Origin: Candidatus Enterococcus ferrettii
GTDB lineage: Bacteria > Bacillota > Bacilli > Lactobacillales > Enterococcaceae
NCBI RefSeq assembly: GCF_017377655.1
Contig: NZ_JAFREL010000007.1
Span: 1 to 64,000 of the forward strand
DNA length: 64,000 bases
Direction: 5' to 3'
Position numbers and translations under genes: made by a program
In this document: positions 34,603 to 43,961 of the stretch, one piece after another
Position numbering within the stretch: position 1 is the first letter of the stretch
Layout: each line of letters starts with the position of its first letter
The notes under the pieces: model-generated
What the model was told of the DNA's origin: nothing
Seen by the model: only the letters and a program-made list of their open reading frames with translations
Database searches by the model: none

Positions 34603-34980
34603 ATGGAACTAGTTGTAATGACAGAGGAGTTATCAGTTTTTCAGGTGTCTAATTTGAATCAGATTGATTTGAGTATTCGTCCTTTATTTATTGGGGCAAC
34701 TGATGAAGAAAATTCGGTAGTAGCTCCCACGAAGACGGTACCTGAAGAGACAATTCAACGAGAAGATGATTGGCGGGGATTCAAAATTGAGGGCGTATTA
34801 GATTTTGCTTTGGTTGGAATTTTAGCTAAGATTACCGGTATTTTGGCTGAAGAAAAAATCAGTGTGTTTGCGCTGTCCACTTACAATACGGATTACGTGT
34901 TAATTAAGCGCAATGATTTCGATACCGCCTTAAAGGTATTGGCAACAAACGGGTACAAAATAAAAACCAGCGAGGCATAG
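34603..34980 (+). CDS. ACT domain-containing protein
   Basis: The 125-residue protein has two ACT-like halves: an N-terminal strand-helix-strand (ELVVMTEELSVFQV) and a clear C-terminal ACT unit (FALVGILAKITGILAEEKISVFALSTYNTDYVLIK, about 67-101 in two parts). ACT domains bind amino acids. Standalone copies of this double-ACT (CASTOR-like) type occur next to GNAT acetyltransferases, as here, where the start directly follows the acetyltransferase stop. A regulatory or amino-acid-sensing role is plausible but not shown. Confidence 0.78.
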   Translation: MELVVMTEELSVFQVSNLNQIDLSIRPLFIGATDEENSVVAPTKTVPEETIQREDDWRGFKIEGVLDFALVGILAKITGILAEEKISVFALSTYNTDYVLIKRNDFDTALKVLATNGYKIKTSEA

Positions 34981-34993
34981 TCCTCGTTGGTTT
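34964..34993. terminator. Hairpin between the ACT and DUF554 genes
   Basis: AAACCAGCGAGG (34964-34975) pairs with CCTCGTTGGTTT (34982-34993), one pair being G-U. It covers the stops of both convergent genes. There is no long T-run, so it may act as a weak bidirectional terminator. Confidence 0.55.
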
Positions 34994-35693
34994 AGAAGTA
35001 ATAATATTGAACAACTAAAAAAGTGATTAAGACTAAAATACTCGGCAAAAAGTTGGATACACGAATTTTAGTCAGCTTAATGATGTTTAAGCCAATCCCT
35101 AAAATCATTAATCCGCCGATGGCACTGATTTCATGCATCAAAATATCCAGCAGCTCTTGGGGTAAATATTTTACGATAAAGCTGGCAAAAATAGTAATGG
35201 CTCCTTGGTATAAAACCACAGGGAAGGCTGAAAATAATACACCTACTCCTAACGAAGCCGTCAGCATAATCGACATAAATCCATCCATCACGGATTTTGT
35301 GAACAGGGTCTGATGATTTCCAGCGACACCGCTCTCAATCGCACCGATAATCCCCATTGAACCAATTAAGTAAATCAAGGTGGCTGTCACGAATCCTTCG
35401 GCGAAGTTACTGTTGCCGCGAGCAAATTTACGTTCCAAAAATAGTCCCAGACGAGTCATGCTGTCTTCAATTTTTAGAAATTCCCCAATCATGCCGCCAA
35501 TACAAATACTGATAATAATTAAAATAAAGGAGCTTGCCTGAATGGCCATTTGTATAGCCAAGGCAATAACCCCCAAGCTAATCCCCTTAGTGACCGTATC
35601 CTTGGTTTGTTCAGTAATATTTTTCAAGACAATTCCCGAGAGACTGCCTCCAATAATTGCTAACCCGTTAACGATTGACCCCAGTAACAGCAT
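34992..35693 (-). CDS. DUF554 family membrane protein
   Basis: The 233 residues form seven or so membrane helices. The N-terminal MLLLGSIVNGLAIIGGSLSG, the KDTVTKGISLGVIALAIQMA segment and GAIESGVAGNHQTLFTKSVMDG (about 117-140) are typical of DUF554/YqgA proteins, whose function is unknown. I chose ATG 35693 since the family starts there and GGAAAGGTG is 7 nt upstream; a TTG at 35714 would add seven atypical residues. The gene is monocistronic and converges on the ACT gene. Confidence 0.83.
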   Translation of the reverse strand: MLLLGSIVNGLAIIGGSLSGIVLKNITEQTKDTVTKGISLGVIALAIQMAIQASSFILIIISICIGGMIGEFLKIEDSMTRLGLFLERKFARGNSNFAEGFVTATLIYLIGSMGIIGAIESGVAGNHQTLFTKSVMDGFMSIMLTASLGVGVLFSAFPVVLYQGAITIFASFIVKYLPQELLDILMHEISAIGGLMILGIGLNIIKLTKIRVSNFLPSILVLITFLVVQYYYF

Positions 35694-35803
35694 TCTGTCA
35701 CACCTTTCCAGCAATTCTAAATTTTCTATGATAGAAACATTAAAATCTCAGTTATTCAACATACTACCACGACTTGTCAGATTTTAAAACAACTACATGA
35801 AAA

Positions 35804-35826
35804 AAGAGTGGAAGGACGCCACTCTT
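35804..35826. terminator. Terminator of the APC permease gene
   Basis: AAGAGTG (35804-35810) pairs with CACTCTT (35820-35826), with a run of A on the left giving U on the minus-strand transcript. It touches the stop codon of the minus-strand gene. Confidence 0.65.
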
Positions 35827-37249
35827 ACACTTGTTGTTCACGTTTTGCCAAGGCTGGCATGACAAAGCCTAAGCCAATTAATACCACGATACCAACAATA
35901 TTTAAAATTAATTCGTGCCAGAACAATGATGAGCCATAGGCAGCATCCTGCGGCAGAATACCAAAAACGGTTGCCAAAATGGTAATGATCAAGCACCACC
36001 AGCCGACAAATATTGCTCTCCGGTCATTTTTAATAAATACGTAGTCTGACTGAAATTTATGGCTGTCCATTCGAATGCGGATAAAGGCATAGAAAATCCA
36101 GCAGGTTACACCTGGAGAGATAATGCCGTTCAGGTTCAATAACCAGTTAAAGATGTCATTCATTTCAGGCAGGAAAACCCCTAGCAGTAGAATGAAGGCA
36201 CTCAAGCTGGTTGTTAAAATGTAGCCATTAATTGGCAAGCCTTCAGCATTCAGCTTAGTCAATTTTTTCGGCAAAAATTGCTTGCCGGTGTCTGAAATCA
36301 GCATTCGGGTCATAGCATCCAACAAAACTGCTAGCAGGGCACACATATAAATAATTTGTGTGACAGCAAAAACATACATTAAGGTGTTGCCTAAATGATA
36401 GAATTCCCCTAAGCGTTGAAAGGCATAATAGGAGCCATTCATTTTTAAATTGTTTGGCAAATGATGGGCATCAAAGAAGACACCTAAAGAAAACGATCCA
36501 AAGACGGTCAGAAAAATCGTCATAACCGTCAGCATTACCATCGCCCGTGGAAAATCTCGCGTAGGCTTCTTCATGCGAGTCACAAAGGGAGCGACCAGCT
36601 CAGCGCCGTTAATCGCATAAATCAACAGTCCAATTGTTGTCAGATAATGCAGATCGAATTTCGGCAGCAGCGTCCGCCAGGTCATGGGCTGCGTCTCTAC
36701 ATGACCATTGGGCATAAACAATGAAGTAAAGGTCATGAAGACAAACAGAATCGACAGGATAAACATCGCTCCGCCACCTAATGTGCTAAGGACCTCAAGT
36801 GACTTTTTAAAATGCCGCTGCAGGAAAATGAAGGCTAAGAAAATGACGAAGGTCAGCAGGGCAAACATGGAGTTGGACATAGTGTCCTCCATCGAATCAT
36901 TGCCGTTGATCAGCCAGCCTAAGCCGACCACCACGGCATTAGCAGTATCCACAACATAGGGGATCGAAGCCGCCCAATAGGTCCAGGCAGTGAAATAACC
37001 TAGCCGGTCGCCGCTAGTTCCCCGTACCCAAGAGCTAAGTCCACCACCCTCATGATTGAAGACAGAGCCTAATTGCCCCACCATTAATGAATAAGGAATG
37101 ACATATAAAAGCAGTAAAATGATCCAAGAGGTAATAACCCCCATTCCTTGGTTGGCAAAATTATAAATAATATCATCAAAGCCAATAACTGTGACAAAGG
37201 ACATCAAGGCCAATACCGGCCAGGAAATAAATTTTTTCTTTTCTTCCAT
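35825..37249 (-). CDS. APC family amino acid permease
   Basis: These 474 residues form twelve predicted membrane helices. The N-terminal helix 1 has SFVTVIGFDDIIYNFANQGMG, helix 3 has NHEGGGLSSWVRGTSGDRLGY, and helix 6 has GLLIYAINGAELVAPFVTRMKKP. This fits APC-superfamily amino acid transporters of the glutamate/GABA exchanger-like group; the exact substrate is uncertain. It diverges from the PucR-type regulator gene with a 228-bp gap, so it could be under that regulator. AGGAGGTTTCTTAG precedes ATG 37249. Confidence 0.83.
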   Translation of the reverse strand: MEEKKKFISWPVLALMSFVTVIGFDDIIYNFANQGMGVITSWIILLLLYVIPYSLMVGQLGSVFNHEGGGLSSWVRGTSGDRLGYFTAWTYWAASIPYVVDTANAVVVGLGWLINGNDSMEDTMSNSMFALLTFVIFLAFIFLQRHFKKSLEVLSTLGGGAMFILSILFVFMTFTSLFMPNGHVETQPMTWRTLLPKFDLHYLTTIGLLIYAINGAELVAPFVTRMKKPTRDFPRAMVMLTVMTIFLTVFGSFSLGVFFDAHHLPNNLKMNGSYYAFQRLGEFYHLGNTLMYVFAVTQIIYMCALLAVLLDAMTRMLISDTGKQFLPKKLTKLNAEGLPINGYILTTSLSAFILLLGVFLPEMNDIFNWLLNLNGIISPGVTCWIFYAFIRIRMDSHKFQSDYVFIKNDRRAIFVGWWCLIITILATVFGILPQDAAYGSSLFWHELILNIVGIVVLIGLGFVMPALAKREQQV

Positions 37250-37477
37250 CTAAGAAACCTCCTATATGATTAAATGCCAGAGTACATTTCATCACATGGG
37301 GGCTTATTTCGATAGTCTTTTGCCATCGAGGAAACTTCCTTTCATATTAAAATACGATTTATCTTGCCATAAAAGAATAGCACTCGTCAACCGATAGGAG
37401 AAAACTATTTACTCGTGGCCCATAGACAAGTATTCTCTAATTTGTTATCTTAAAAAAAAGATCAAGGGGTGATTAGA

Positions 37478-39040
37478 ATGGGAGTAAAATTAAAAGATTT
37501 ATTGTTGCTGCCTTCACTGCGGGAAGCAAAAGTGATTGCTGGGCATAACAGTTTAACCAGTACAGTGACTTCTTTATCTTTTTTAGAGGTTTCTGATATG
37601 GATTTTTTTGCGCAAGAAATTGCCTTTGAGAATGAATATTATGCAGGAGAGCTTGTGATTAGCTCATTTTTTAGCATTCGGAATGATGTAAAGAAACAGT
37701 GTGAGGCCGTTCGTTACCTTCACAGTATTGGAGAAATTGGTTTACTGCTTTATTATGTGGGGATTGTTCTTCCTGAACTATCACAGGAAGTTATTGAGGT
37801 TGCCGAAGAATTGGACTTTGTTATCATCCAAATGCCTAAAAACAATGTCTCTTTGCGTTACAACGAAGCAATTGTTGAAATAATGATGGAAATTCTACAG
37901 GAAAAATCACCGGACAATATCGTGAATGAGGTACTGGAAAAGGCCTCATTATTACCGGAGCATTTACGAAGTGTGGAAATGACGCTAAAAATATTATCAG
38001 ATTTGCTGCGGGCTAATATTGTTTTGACCAATGCCGATGGAGAGGTAATCAATCAAGTTAAATGGCCTAGAACGTCTACGATGGATGTTATCCACTTTAT
38101 CCAGAAAAATCCGATTGAAGACGGCTTACAGCTGCAGAAGGATGAATATTCTTTCTATTATAAAGAGATCTATCATAAAGACAATGGCGTATTGAAGCTT
38201 CATATAATTCGCGAGCATACTTTATTAACGCAGGTAGAATGTGAGCAATCGGTAGAATTGGTTCGGGTTTCCTTAAACCTGTGGGGGAAAAAGCACGGAG
38301 AAGTTAGCGAATATGCGCTGGTGCAGGCGATTCTAAATGATGAAAGCGAGAAAATGTATCGCTTAGCCAAGAGCTTATCAGTAGATGTTAAGGCCATTGA
38401 TATGATGTGGCTGCTGCAATTAAACAATCTTCAACAGGAGAAGGAAATCAAGGAGGAGCTGCTGGAGCACGTAGCGAAATATTATCGAACCTGTGTTGTA
38501 CAGGTGGTAGAAAATCGCCTAATCGTTCTATTAGGTAATTACCGCCATAACGATTCAGAGATTGAACTTAGTAATGATTTTATGCGAATTACTCAGTACC
38601 AGCAGATGATTGATAGTATTGTTTTATGTCCAAGAATGCGCAATACCACAGATGTTCGGAATACTTACCAATTGATGAATGATGTTTCGGATCAATTGCC
38701 ATCAATCTACAAGGACCGTAAGAACTTCTCCATTAGTGAGATTCGTCAAGTTGCGTATGCCTTGAAGCTCGTACAATCGGGTGAGTCTGAGGTGGAGGAA
38801 TGCTTGTCGATTTTGGAACCGATTATTGACAATAAAGAATACTTAACCACTCTTTGCTGTTACCTGTTGGATGCCAGCGCTGATTTCCAACGCTGCAGTG
38901 AGCTGCTGTTTATCCATAAAAACACGGTAAAGTACCGTATTAAAAAGATCAGCGAGCTGCTAGGCTATAATATTACTTATTTTTCTGAAAGTTATGAATG
39001 TTATTTAGCATGTATGATTTATTGTGTGATTAATGACTAA
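37478..39040 (+). CDS. PucR family transcriptional regulator
   Basis: The 520-residue protein has an N-terminal PucR sensing domain (about 6-125: LKDLLLLPSLREAKVIAG, LEVSDMDFF, YYAGELVISSFFSI). A middle region follows (about 150-400), with a C-terminal helix-turn-helix of the CdaR/PucR type (about 460-518: LLDASADFQRCSELLFIHKNTVKYRIKKISELLG, in parts). PucR activators govern purine, allantoin or related N-heterocycle breakdown. It lies directly before an NCS1 permease, DUF917 and hydantoinase genes. I chose ATG 37478 because AAGGGGTG is 6 nt upstream and overlaps the GTG at 37469. Confidence 0.88.
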   Translation: MGVKLKDLLLLPSLREAKVIAGHNSLTSTVTSLSFLEVSDMDFFAQEIAFENEYYAGELVISSFFSIRNDVKKQCEAVRYLHSIGEIGLLLYYVGIVLPELSQEVIEVAEELDFVIIQMPKNNVSLRYNEAIVEIMMEILQEKSPDNIVNEVLEKASLLPEHLRSVEMTLKILSDLLRANIVLTNADGEVINQVKWPRTSTMDVIHFIQKNPIEDGLQLQKDEYSFYYKEIYHKDNGVLKLHIIREHTLLTQVECEQSVELVRVSLNLWGKKHGEVSEYALVQAILNDESEKMYRLAKSLSVDVKAIDMMWLLQLNNLQQEKEIKEELLEHVAKYYRTCVVQVVENRLIVLLGNYRHNDSEIELSNDFMRITQYQQMIDSIVLCPRMRNTTDVRNTYQLMNDVSDQLPSIYKDRKNFSISEIRQVAYALKLVQSGESEVEECLSILEPIIDNKEYLTTLCCYLLDASADFQRCSELLFIHKNTVKYRIKKISELLGYNITYFSESYECYLACMIYCVIND

Positions 39041-39047
39041 GAATGAG

Positions 39048-39080
39048 GGAACCAAACTGTCTGACTGGCATTTTGGTTCC
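39048..39080 (+). terminator. Terminator of the PucR gene
   Basis: GGAACCAAA (39048-39056) pairs with TTTGGTTCC (39072-39080), followed by eight T. It separates the regulator from the next operon. Confidence 0.75.
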
Positions 39081-39209
39081 TTTTTTTTGCACATTCATCA
39101 GTAGAAAGACTGTTTTTCGGCCTGCAGAACACCACAAAATCGATTGAAAATGAGAGTTTTTTCATTTTATACAAAATATTGCCATATTTTTTTCATTATG
39201 CAAAAGACG

Positions 39210-39233
39210 TGTTGCGCTTTCATCTTATATAAT
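39210..39233 (+). promoter_or_regulatory. Promoter region of the NCS1-DUF917-hydantoinase operon
   Basis: A perfect TATAAT (39228-39233) lies 27 nt before the start codon. No good -35 is present at 17 nt, which suggests the operon needs an activator such as PucR. GTGTTGCGCTTTCA at 39210-39223, just upstream of the -10, fits the cre consensus on the minus strand in 12 of 14 positions. Confidence 0.5.
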
Positions 39234-39259
39234 CGTAAGAATACAAAGGGGGAATAGAC

Positions 39260-40531
39260 ATGAATGAAGAAAAGAATAATCAATCATGGCAGAGTTTAGC
39301 ATTTGTTTGGGCCGGGGCAATGATTTGTGTACCTAGTTTGATGATTGGTGGTACGTTGGTTTCAGGCATGTCATTTTTACAAGCCTTGCTGGTAGGATTA
39401 GTGGGCTACGGAATTATTGTAGTATTAATGATTTTACAAGGAATGCAGGGCGCGGATTTACATAAGCCGACGGTAAGTATGGCTTCTCAAGTGTTCGGCA
39501 AGGTAGGCTCACAAAAGATTATTTCGATTATTTTGATGATTGCCTGCCTAGGTTGGTTTGGGATTCAGGCCAATGTTTGTGGTCAGGCCTTCACAACTTT
39601 TTTAGCAATCTATGGGATTCAACTGCCAATACAAGTCTCTTCCTTAATTTGGGGTGTCATTATGCTGGTATCCGCACTTTATGGAATTAAGTTTTTAAAT
39701 ATCTTGAATTACGTGGCAGTACCTGTTCTAGTAGTTACTTGTATTTATGGGGTAATTGTTTCGATTAACAACAGTTCAGTCAGTGAAATTCTTAGTTATC
39801 AAGGAACCGGAGATGTTTCAATGGCTTCCGGTTTAGCTATTACAATTGGCTCTTTTGCATTAGGAGCAGTAATTGCTGGCGACTATTCACAATATTGTGC
39901 TTCACGAGGAGATGTTATTAAGGCAGCAACTTTAGGAATTTTGCCTTCGGGTGTATTGATGATTGGTGTTGGAGCAATCCTAACATTGACGGCTGGTACT
40001 GCGGATATTGCCGAAGTATTTATGGGATTGGGCTCTCCGGTTTTAGGTGTGATTGCGTTGATTCTTGCTACTTGGACCACCAATGCAGTAAATGCCTTTT
40101 CAGGTGGTTTGGCGATGATTAATGTATTCAATATTTCGAAGGAAAAAGAAAAAATGGCAGTTGCTGTGGCTGGTGGAATCGGAACCGTCTTGGCAGTTGT
40201 TGGGATTTTAAATTACTTTGTACCGATTATGTCTGTTTTGTCGGCAATGGTTCCTGCGGTGGCAGGTGTAATGATTGCTTCTTATTGGGTAGTCCAAAAG
40301 GGAAATCCAGGGAAATGGCATCCAGTAGCTGGAGTCAATTGGTTAGGGATTATCTCTTGGTTAATCGGTGCGGTGGTTGCTAGTACGCCGGTAATTTTTA
40401 GTTTCTTTCCAAGCTTGCCGCAATTACCGAATCAGCCGTTGATTGGAATTGTTTTATCGTTTATTTGCTATTTGATCGGCAATAAGGTTTTTGTGAAGCA
40501 GTCAACCAACATTCGTGAAGTGGAGGAATAG
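39260..40531 (+). CDS. NCS1 family nucleobase/hydantoin permease (CodB-like)
   Basis: These 423 residues form twelve membrane helices of the NCS1 type. Family features are WAGAMICVPSLMIGGTLVSG (about 17-36), SMASQVFG, AVIAGDYSQYCASRGDV (about 204-220) and TTNAVNAFSGGLAMI (about 275-289). It resembles cytosine permeases (CodB). NCS1 members also carry allantoin and hydantoins (Mhp1). Next to DUF917 and hydantoinase genes, a cyclic ureide substrate is more likely than cytosine, by inference. GGGGGAATAGAC precedes ATG 39260. Confidence 0.85.
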   Translation: MNEEKNNQSWQSLAFVWAGAMICVPSLMIGGTLVSGMSFLQALLVGLVGYGIIVVLMILQGMQGADLHKPTVSMASQVFGKVGSQKIISIILMIACLGWFGIQANVCGQAFTTFLAIYGIQLPIQVSSLIWGVIMLVSALYGIKFLNILNYVAVPVLVVTCIYGVIVSINNSSVSEILSYQGTGDVSMASGLAITIGSFALGAVIAGDYSQYCASRGDVIKAATLGILPSGVLMIGVGAILTLTAGTADIAEVFMGLGSPVLGVIALILATWTTNAVNAFSGGLAMINVFNISKEKEKMAVAVAGGIGTVLAVVGILNYFVPIMSVLSAMVPAVAGVMIASYWVVQKGNPGKWHPVAGVNWLGIISWLIGAVVASTPVIFSFFPSLPQLPNQPLIGIVLSFICYLIGNKVFVKQSTNIREVEE

Positions 40532-40535
40532 AAGT

Positions 40536-41639
40536 ATGCGCTATTTAGATCAAGAAGCAATTGAAGACATCGCAGTCGGGGCAGCCTTTTTAGGGACCGG
40601 CGGTGGTGGAGATCCTTATATCGGAAAAATGATGGCCTTATCGGCGATTAAAGAATTTGGACCAGTCAAAATGGTCTCTCCGGAAGAGGTTGGTGACGAA
40701 GATTTCTTCTTACCATCTGCTATGATGGGGGCACCCTCGGTTTTAATTGAGAAGTTTCCGAAGGGTGATGAATTTGTTCGAGTTTTTGAAAAACTAAGCC
40801 GCTATTTAGGGGTTGATACTGTTACTGGTACTTTTCCAATGGAGGCTGGTGGGGTGAATTCGATGATTCCAATCGTAGTAGCCGCTTCTTTGAAAATTCC
40901 ATTGGTGGATTGCGATGGAATGGGTCGAGCATTTCCTGAATTACAAATGACGACCTTTAATTTAGGCGGCATTTCAGCAGCTCCCATGGCAATTACTGAT
41001 GAAAAGGGCAATATCGGTATCATGGAAACCATCAGCAACAAATGGACCGAACGCTTGGCACGAGTGCAAACGGTGGAAATGGGTGCCAGCTCCTTGGTAA
41101 GTCTGTATCCATCTACCGGTCGTCAGTTAAAAGATCATGGTATCCACAATATTGTGACATTTTCTGAGAAAATTGGCCAAGTTATTCGCAGTAATGAAGC
41201 GGATGAGGCAACTAAGCTGGCAAACTTGTTGAAGCTGATTAATGGCACACAATTGTTTGAAGGAAAGATCATTGATGTGATTCGTCGGCTAGAGGGTGGA
41301 TTTAATTTTGGTGAAGCGACGATCGAAGGCCTGAATCAAGATCTTGGTTCTGAAACAAAGATTTTCTTCCAAAATGAAAACTTGATTGCGGAAAAAGATG
41401 GCGTACCAATGGCGATGACACCGGATCTGATTTGCATGGTGGACTTAGAGACGCTCATGCCAGTGACCACAGAAGCCTTGAAATATGGGAAACGGGTGCG
41501 GGTAATCGCCTTGCCGTGTGATGAAAAATGGCGAACAGAAGTGGGAATCGCTACAGTTGGTCCGCGTTACTTCGGCTATGATTTGGATTATGTTCCTTTA
41601 GAAGAAATGTTGGCACAAGGAGGAGAAGCGCATGTATAA
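40536..41639 (+). CDS. DUF917 family protein
   Basis: This 367-residue protein is full length for DUF917. The N-terminal nucleotide-like loop FLGTGGGGDPYIGK (about 18-31), the segment TFPMEAGGVNSMIPIVVAA (about 99-117), DCDGMGRAFPELQM (about 125-138) and the C-terminal VRVIALPCDEKWRT are conserved. Members are called S-methyl thiohydantoin desulfurases and almost always lie next to hydantoinase/oxoprolinase genes, as here (8-nt overlap). I chose ATG 40536 because GGAGG is 9 nt upstream. The in-frame start at 40515 lies inside the permease gene. Confidence 0.85.
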   Translation: MRYLDQEAIEDIAVGAAFLGTGGGGDPYIGKMMALSAIKEFGPVKMVSPEEVGDEDFFLPSAMMGAPSVLIEKFPKGDEFVRVFEKLSRYLGVDTVTGTFPMEAGGVNSMIPIVVAASLKIPLVDCDGMGRAFPELQMTTFNLGGISAAPMAITDEKGNIGIMETISNKWTERLARVQTVEMGASSLVSLYPSTGRQLKDHGIHNIVTFSEKIGQVIRSNEADEATKLANLLKLINGTQLFEGKIIDVIRRLEGGFNFGEATIEGLNQDLGSETKIFFQNENLIAEKDGVPMAMTPDLICMVDLETLMPVTTEALKYGKRVRVIALPCDEKWRTEVGIATVGPRYFGYDLDYVPLEEMLAQGGEAHV

Positions 41640-43182
41640 GATTGGGATTGATGTCGGTGGAACGAATACCGATGCAGTAATTATTGATGAACAATTAGCG
41701 CTTGTGCATGGTGTCAAGGTGCCAACTAGCGAGGATATCCAAACAGGGATTGAACAAGCTTTGCATAAAGTAATGGCTGAGTCGAAAATCGATCCAGCAA
41801 CGATTAGTCATGCGATGCTAGGAACCACCCAATGTACCAATGCTATTGTAGAACGCAAGAAATTATCCAAGGTTGGCGTTATTCGTTTAGGCTATCCAGC
41901 GACGGGTTCTGTCAAACCTTACACGGCCTGGCCAGAAGACATGATTGCTACTTTAGGTGAAAATTACGAGCTGCTGCATGGCGGCTATGAGTATGACGGC
42001 CAAAACTTGAGCGAACTGGATGAAGCTGAGGTGAAGGCTGCTTTGCTGAAATGGCAGGGTAAGATTGAGTCCTTAGCAATAGTTGGCGTATTTTCTTCTT
42101 TGAAAAATGATCAAGAGTTTCAGGTGGCAGAATGGTCTAAAGAGATTTTAGGGGAAGAAATTCCAGTTTCTTGTTCTGCTACTATTGGTTCAGTTGGGTT
42201 AATTGAGCGAGAGAATGCGACAATCCTAAATGCGGCTTTAGATAAGGTTATGAACATGACCAGCAATGGATTTGAGCGTGCGCTGGAAAGCGAAGGCATC
42301 CGATCAGCAGAAGTTTATCTTTGTCAAAATGATGGAACATTGATGTCGATTGACTACGCGCGTCAATTCCCAATTTTAACGATTGCATGTGGTCCAACCA
42401 ATAGTATTCGTGGGGCTTCCTACTTGGCACAGCTAAAAAATGCGATTGTGCTGGATGTTGGCGGCACAACCTCTGATTTAGGGGTATTAACTGACGGTTT
42501 CCCACGGGAGTCATCATTAGCTGTAGATGTTGGCGGAATTCGTACCAATTTCCGAATGCCTGATATCATTTCTATTGGACTTGGCGGAGGCAGTATCGTG
42601 CGAGAAGTGGATGGTAAGGTAACGGTGGGTCCAGACAGTGTCGGTTACAAAATTACCACCGAAGCCAAGGTGTTTGGTGGTGACCAAATTACTGCTACTG
42701 ATATTGCTGTTCGTTTAGGGAAAGCCCAGGTGGGCGATGCAAGCCTGTCAGCGGACATTCCATTGGAGTTTGCGGAAAAAGCTTACCAGACGATTAAGGA
42801 AATGACGGAAGAAGCCATCGACAAAATGAAAACCAGCTCGGGTGATGTGGAATTGGTGCTAGTGGGTGGTGGTGCGATCATTATCCCTGAAAACTTAAAA
42901 GGTGTCGCAAAGGCATATTACAACGAACACGGCGGTGTTGCCAATGCCATTGGCGCATCAATCGCTCAAATCAGCGGTCAGTATGAACAAATATACATTT
43001 ATACTAAAATGGACCGCAAAGACAGTTTGGCAGATGCTCGAACCAAAGCAACGCAGCAAGCCATATTAGCTGGCGCGATTGAAGAAACAATCGAACTGGT
43101 TGAAGTAGAAGAAACACCACTTGCTTATCATCCAGAAAATGCGACGCGCCTAAGAGTCAAGGTTGTCGGGAAAATGGAATAA
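41632..43182 (+). CDS. Hydantoinase/oxoprolinase family protein (HyuA-like)
   Basis: The 516-residue ATP-dependent ring-opening enzyme has the acetate-kinase/HSP70-like ATPase fold. The phosphate-1 loop is IGIDVGGTNTDAVIID (about 3-18). A second signature is AMLGTTQCTNAIVERK (about 62-77), then the AIVLDVGGTTSDLGVL motif (about 270-285) and a C-terminal adenosine motif VLVGGGAIIIPE. Members hydrolyse hydantoins or 5-oxoproline with ATP. At 516 residues it is a HyuA-type protein without the long C-terminal domain; no HyuB subunit gene follows, so DUF917 may be the partner. Confidence 0.87.
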   Translation: MYKIGIDVGGTNTDAVIIDEQLALVHGVKVPTSEDIQTGIEQALHKVMAESKIDPATISHAMLGTTQCTNAIVERKKLSKVGVIRLGYPATGSVKPYTAWPEDMIATLGENYELLHGGYEYDGQNLSELDEAEVKAALLKWQGKIESLAIVGVFSSLKNDQEFQVAEWSKEILGEEIPVSCSATIGSVGLIERENATILNAALDKVMNMTSNGFERALESEGIRSAEVYLCQNDGTLMSIDYARQFPILTIACGPTNSIRGASYLAQLKNAIVLDVGGTTSDLGVLTDGFPRESSLAVDVGGIRTNFRMPDIISIGLGGGSIVREVDGKVTVGPDSVGYKITTEAKVFGGDQITATDIAVRLGKAQVGDASLSADIPLEFAEKAYQTIKEMTEEAIDKMKTSSGDVELVLVGGGAIIIPENLKGVAKAYYNEHGGVANAIGASIAQISGQYEQIYIYTKMDRKDSLADARTKATQQAILAGAIEETIELVEVEETPLAYHPENATRLRVKVVGKME

Positions 43183-43190
43183 TACATGAG

Positions 43191-43232
43191 AACGAATCAA
43201 AATACTACTAGGTGTTTTGATTCGTTTTTTTG
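43191..43232 (+). terminator. Terminator of the hydantoinase operon
   Basis: AACGAATCAAAA (43191-43202) pairs perfectly with TTTTGATTCGTT (43215-43226), followed by a T-run. Confidence 0.75.
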
Positions 43233-43388
43233 ATGGTCGTAAAAGTCTTTTTGTTTACTGGTTGGCGTAATTTTTTTCATCAGAAAACTACTCAGAAACT
43301 GAATATTTTTGAAGAATAATGAAAGAAAATTCATGTTTCTTTCATTTATTCGTTTTTTCCTGTTAGAATGAAAGAAGGAGGTGACGGT

Positions 43389-43925
43389 GTGATCGAAACA
43401 GAGCGGTTAGTTTTAAGGGAATGGACAGCCGATGATCTTCCTGATTTAAAGCGCTTTTTGCAGGATGCAGAAGTGATGTGGGCCTATGAACATGCCTTTT
43501 CCAATGAGGAAGTATCCAATTGGCTGCAGTGGAATTTGGATTCTTATCAAGCAAATGGGTATGGACTTTGGGCGATGCTATGTAAATCAACCGGTGAAAT
43601 TATTGGTGAATGCGGAATTACGCAGCAGACGGTTGAAGGTACAGTTTATCCAGAAATTGGCTATCATTTAGTCAAGACTCACTGGCATCAAGGCTTCGCT
43701 GTTGAAGCTGCAAGAGCAGTGAAGGATTGGGGATTTAAAAAAAAGCAGTTTCCTGAGTTGGTTTCCACCATCAGAGATACCAATCTGGCCTCGATGAATG
43801 TGGCGATCCGCAATGGAATGATTGTTAAGAAACGATTTATTAAACAGTATCGAGGAATCGAGATGCCTCATTATTTGTTTGGCGTAAAAAAAGATGCCCG
43901 TTCTACTTTTTTCAGAGAAAAATGA
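43389..43925 (+). CDS. GNAT family N-acetyltransferase (RimJ/RimL type)
   Basis: The 178-residue protein opens with ETERLVLREWTADDLPDL, typical of the RimJ/RimL-like acetyltransferases. The acetyl-CoA site includes EIGYHLVKTHWHQGFAVEAARAV (in two parts, about 86-108). The substrate is unknown; a ribosomal-protein or small-molecule amine is usual. I chose GTG 43389 because AAGGAGGTG ends about 5 nt before it; the ATG at 43368 lies upstream of that site. The DUF1538 operon starts 36 bp downstream. Confidence 0.8.
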   Translation: MIETERLVLREWTADDLPDLKRFLQDAEVMWAYEHAFSNEEVSNWLQWNLDSYQANGYGLWAMLCKSTGEIIGECGITQQTVEGTVYPEIGYHLVKTHWHQGFAVEAARAVKDWGFKKKQFPELVSTIRDTNLASMNVAIRNGMIVKKRFIKQYRGIEMPHYLFGVKKDARSTFFREK

Positions 43926-43961
43926 ATACATTATTAATGAGACAGGAGGAATGGCGAATAA

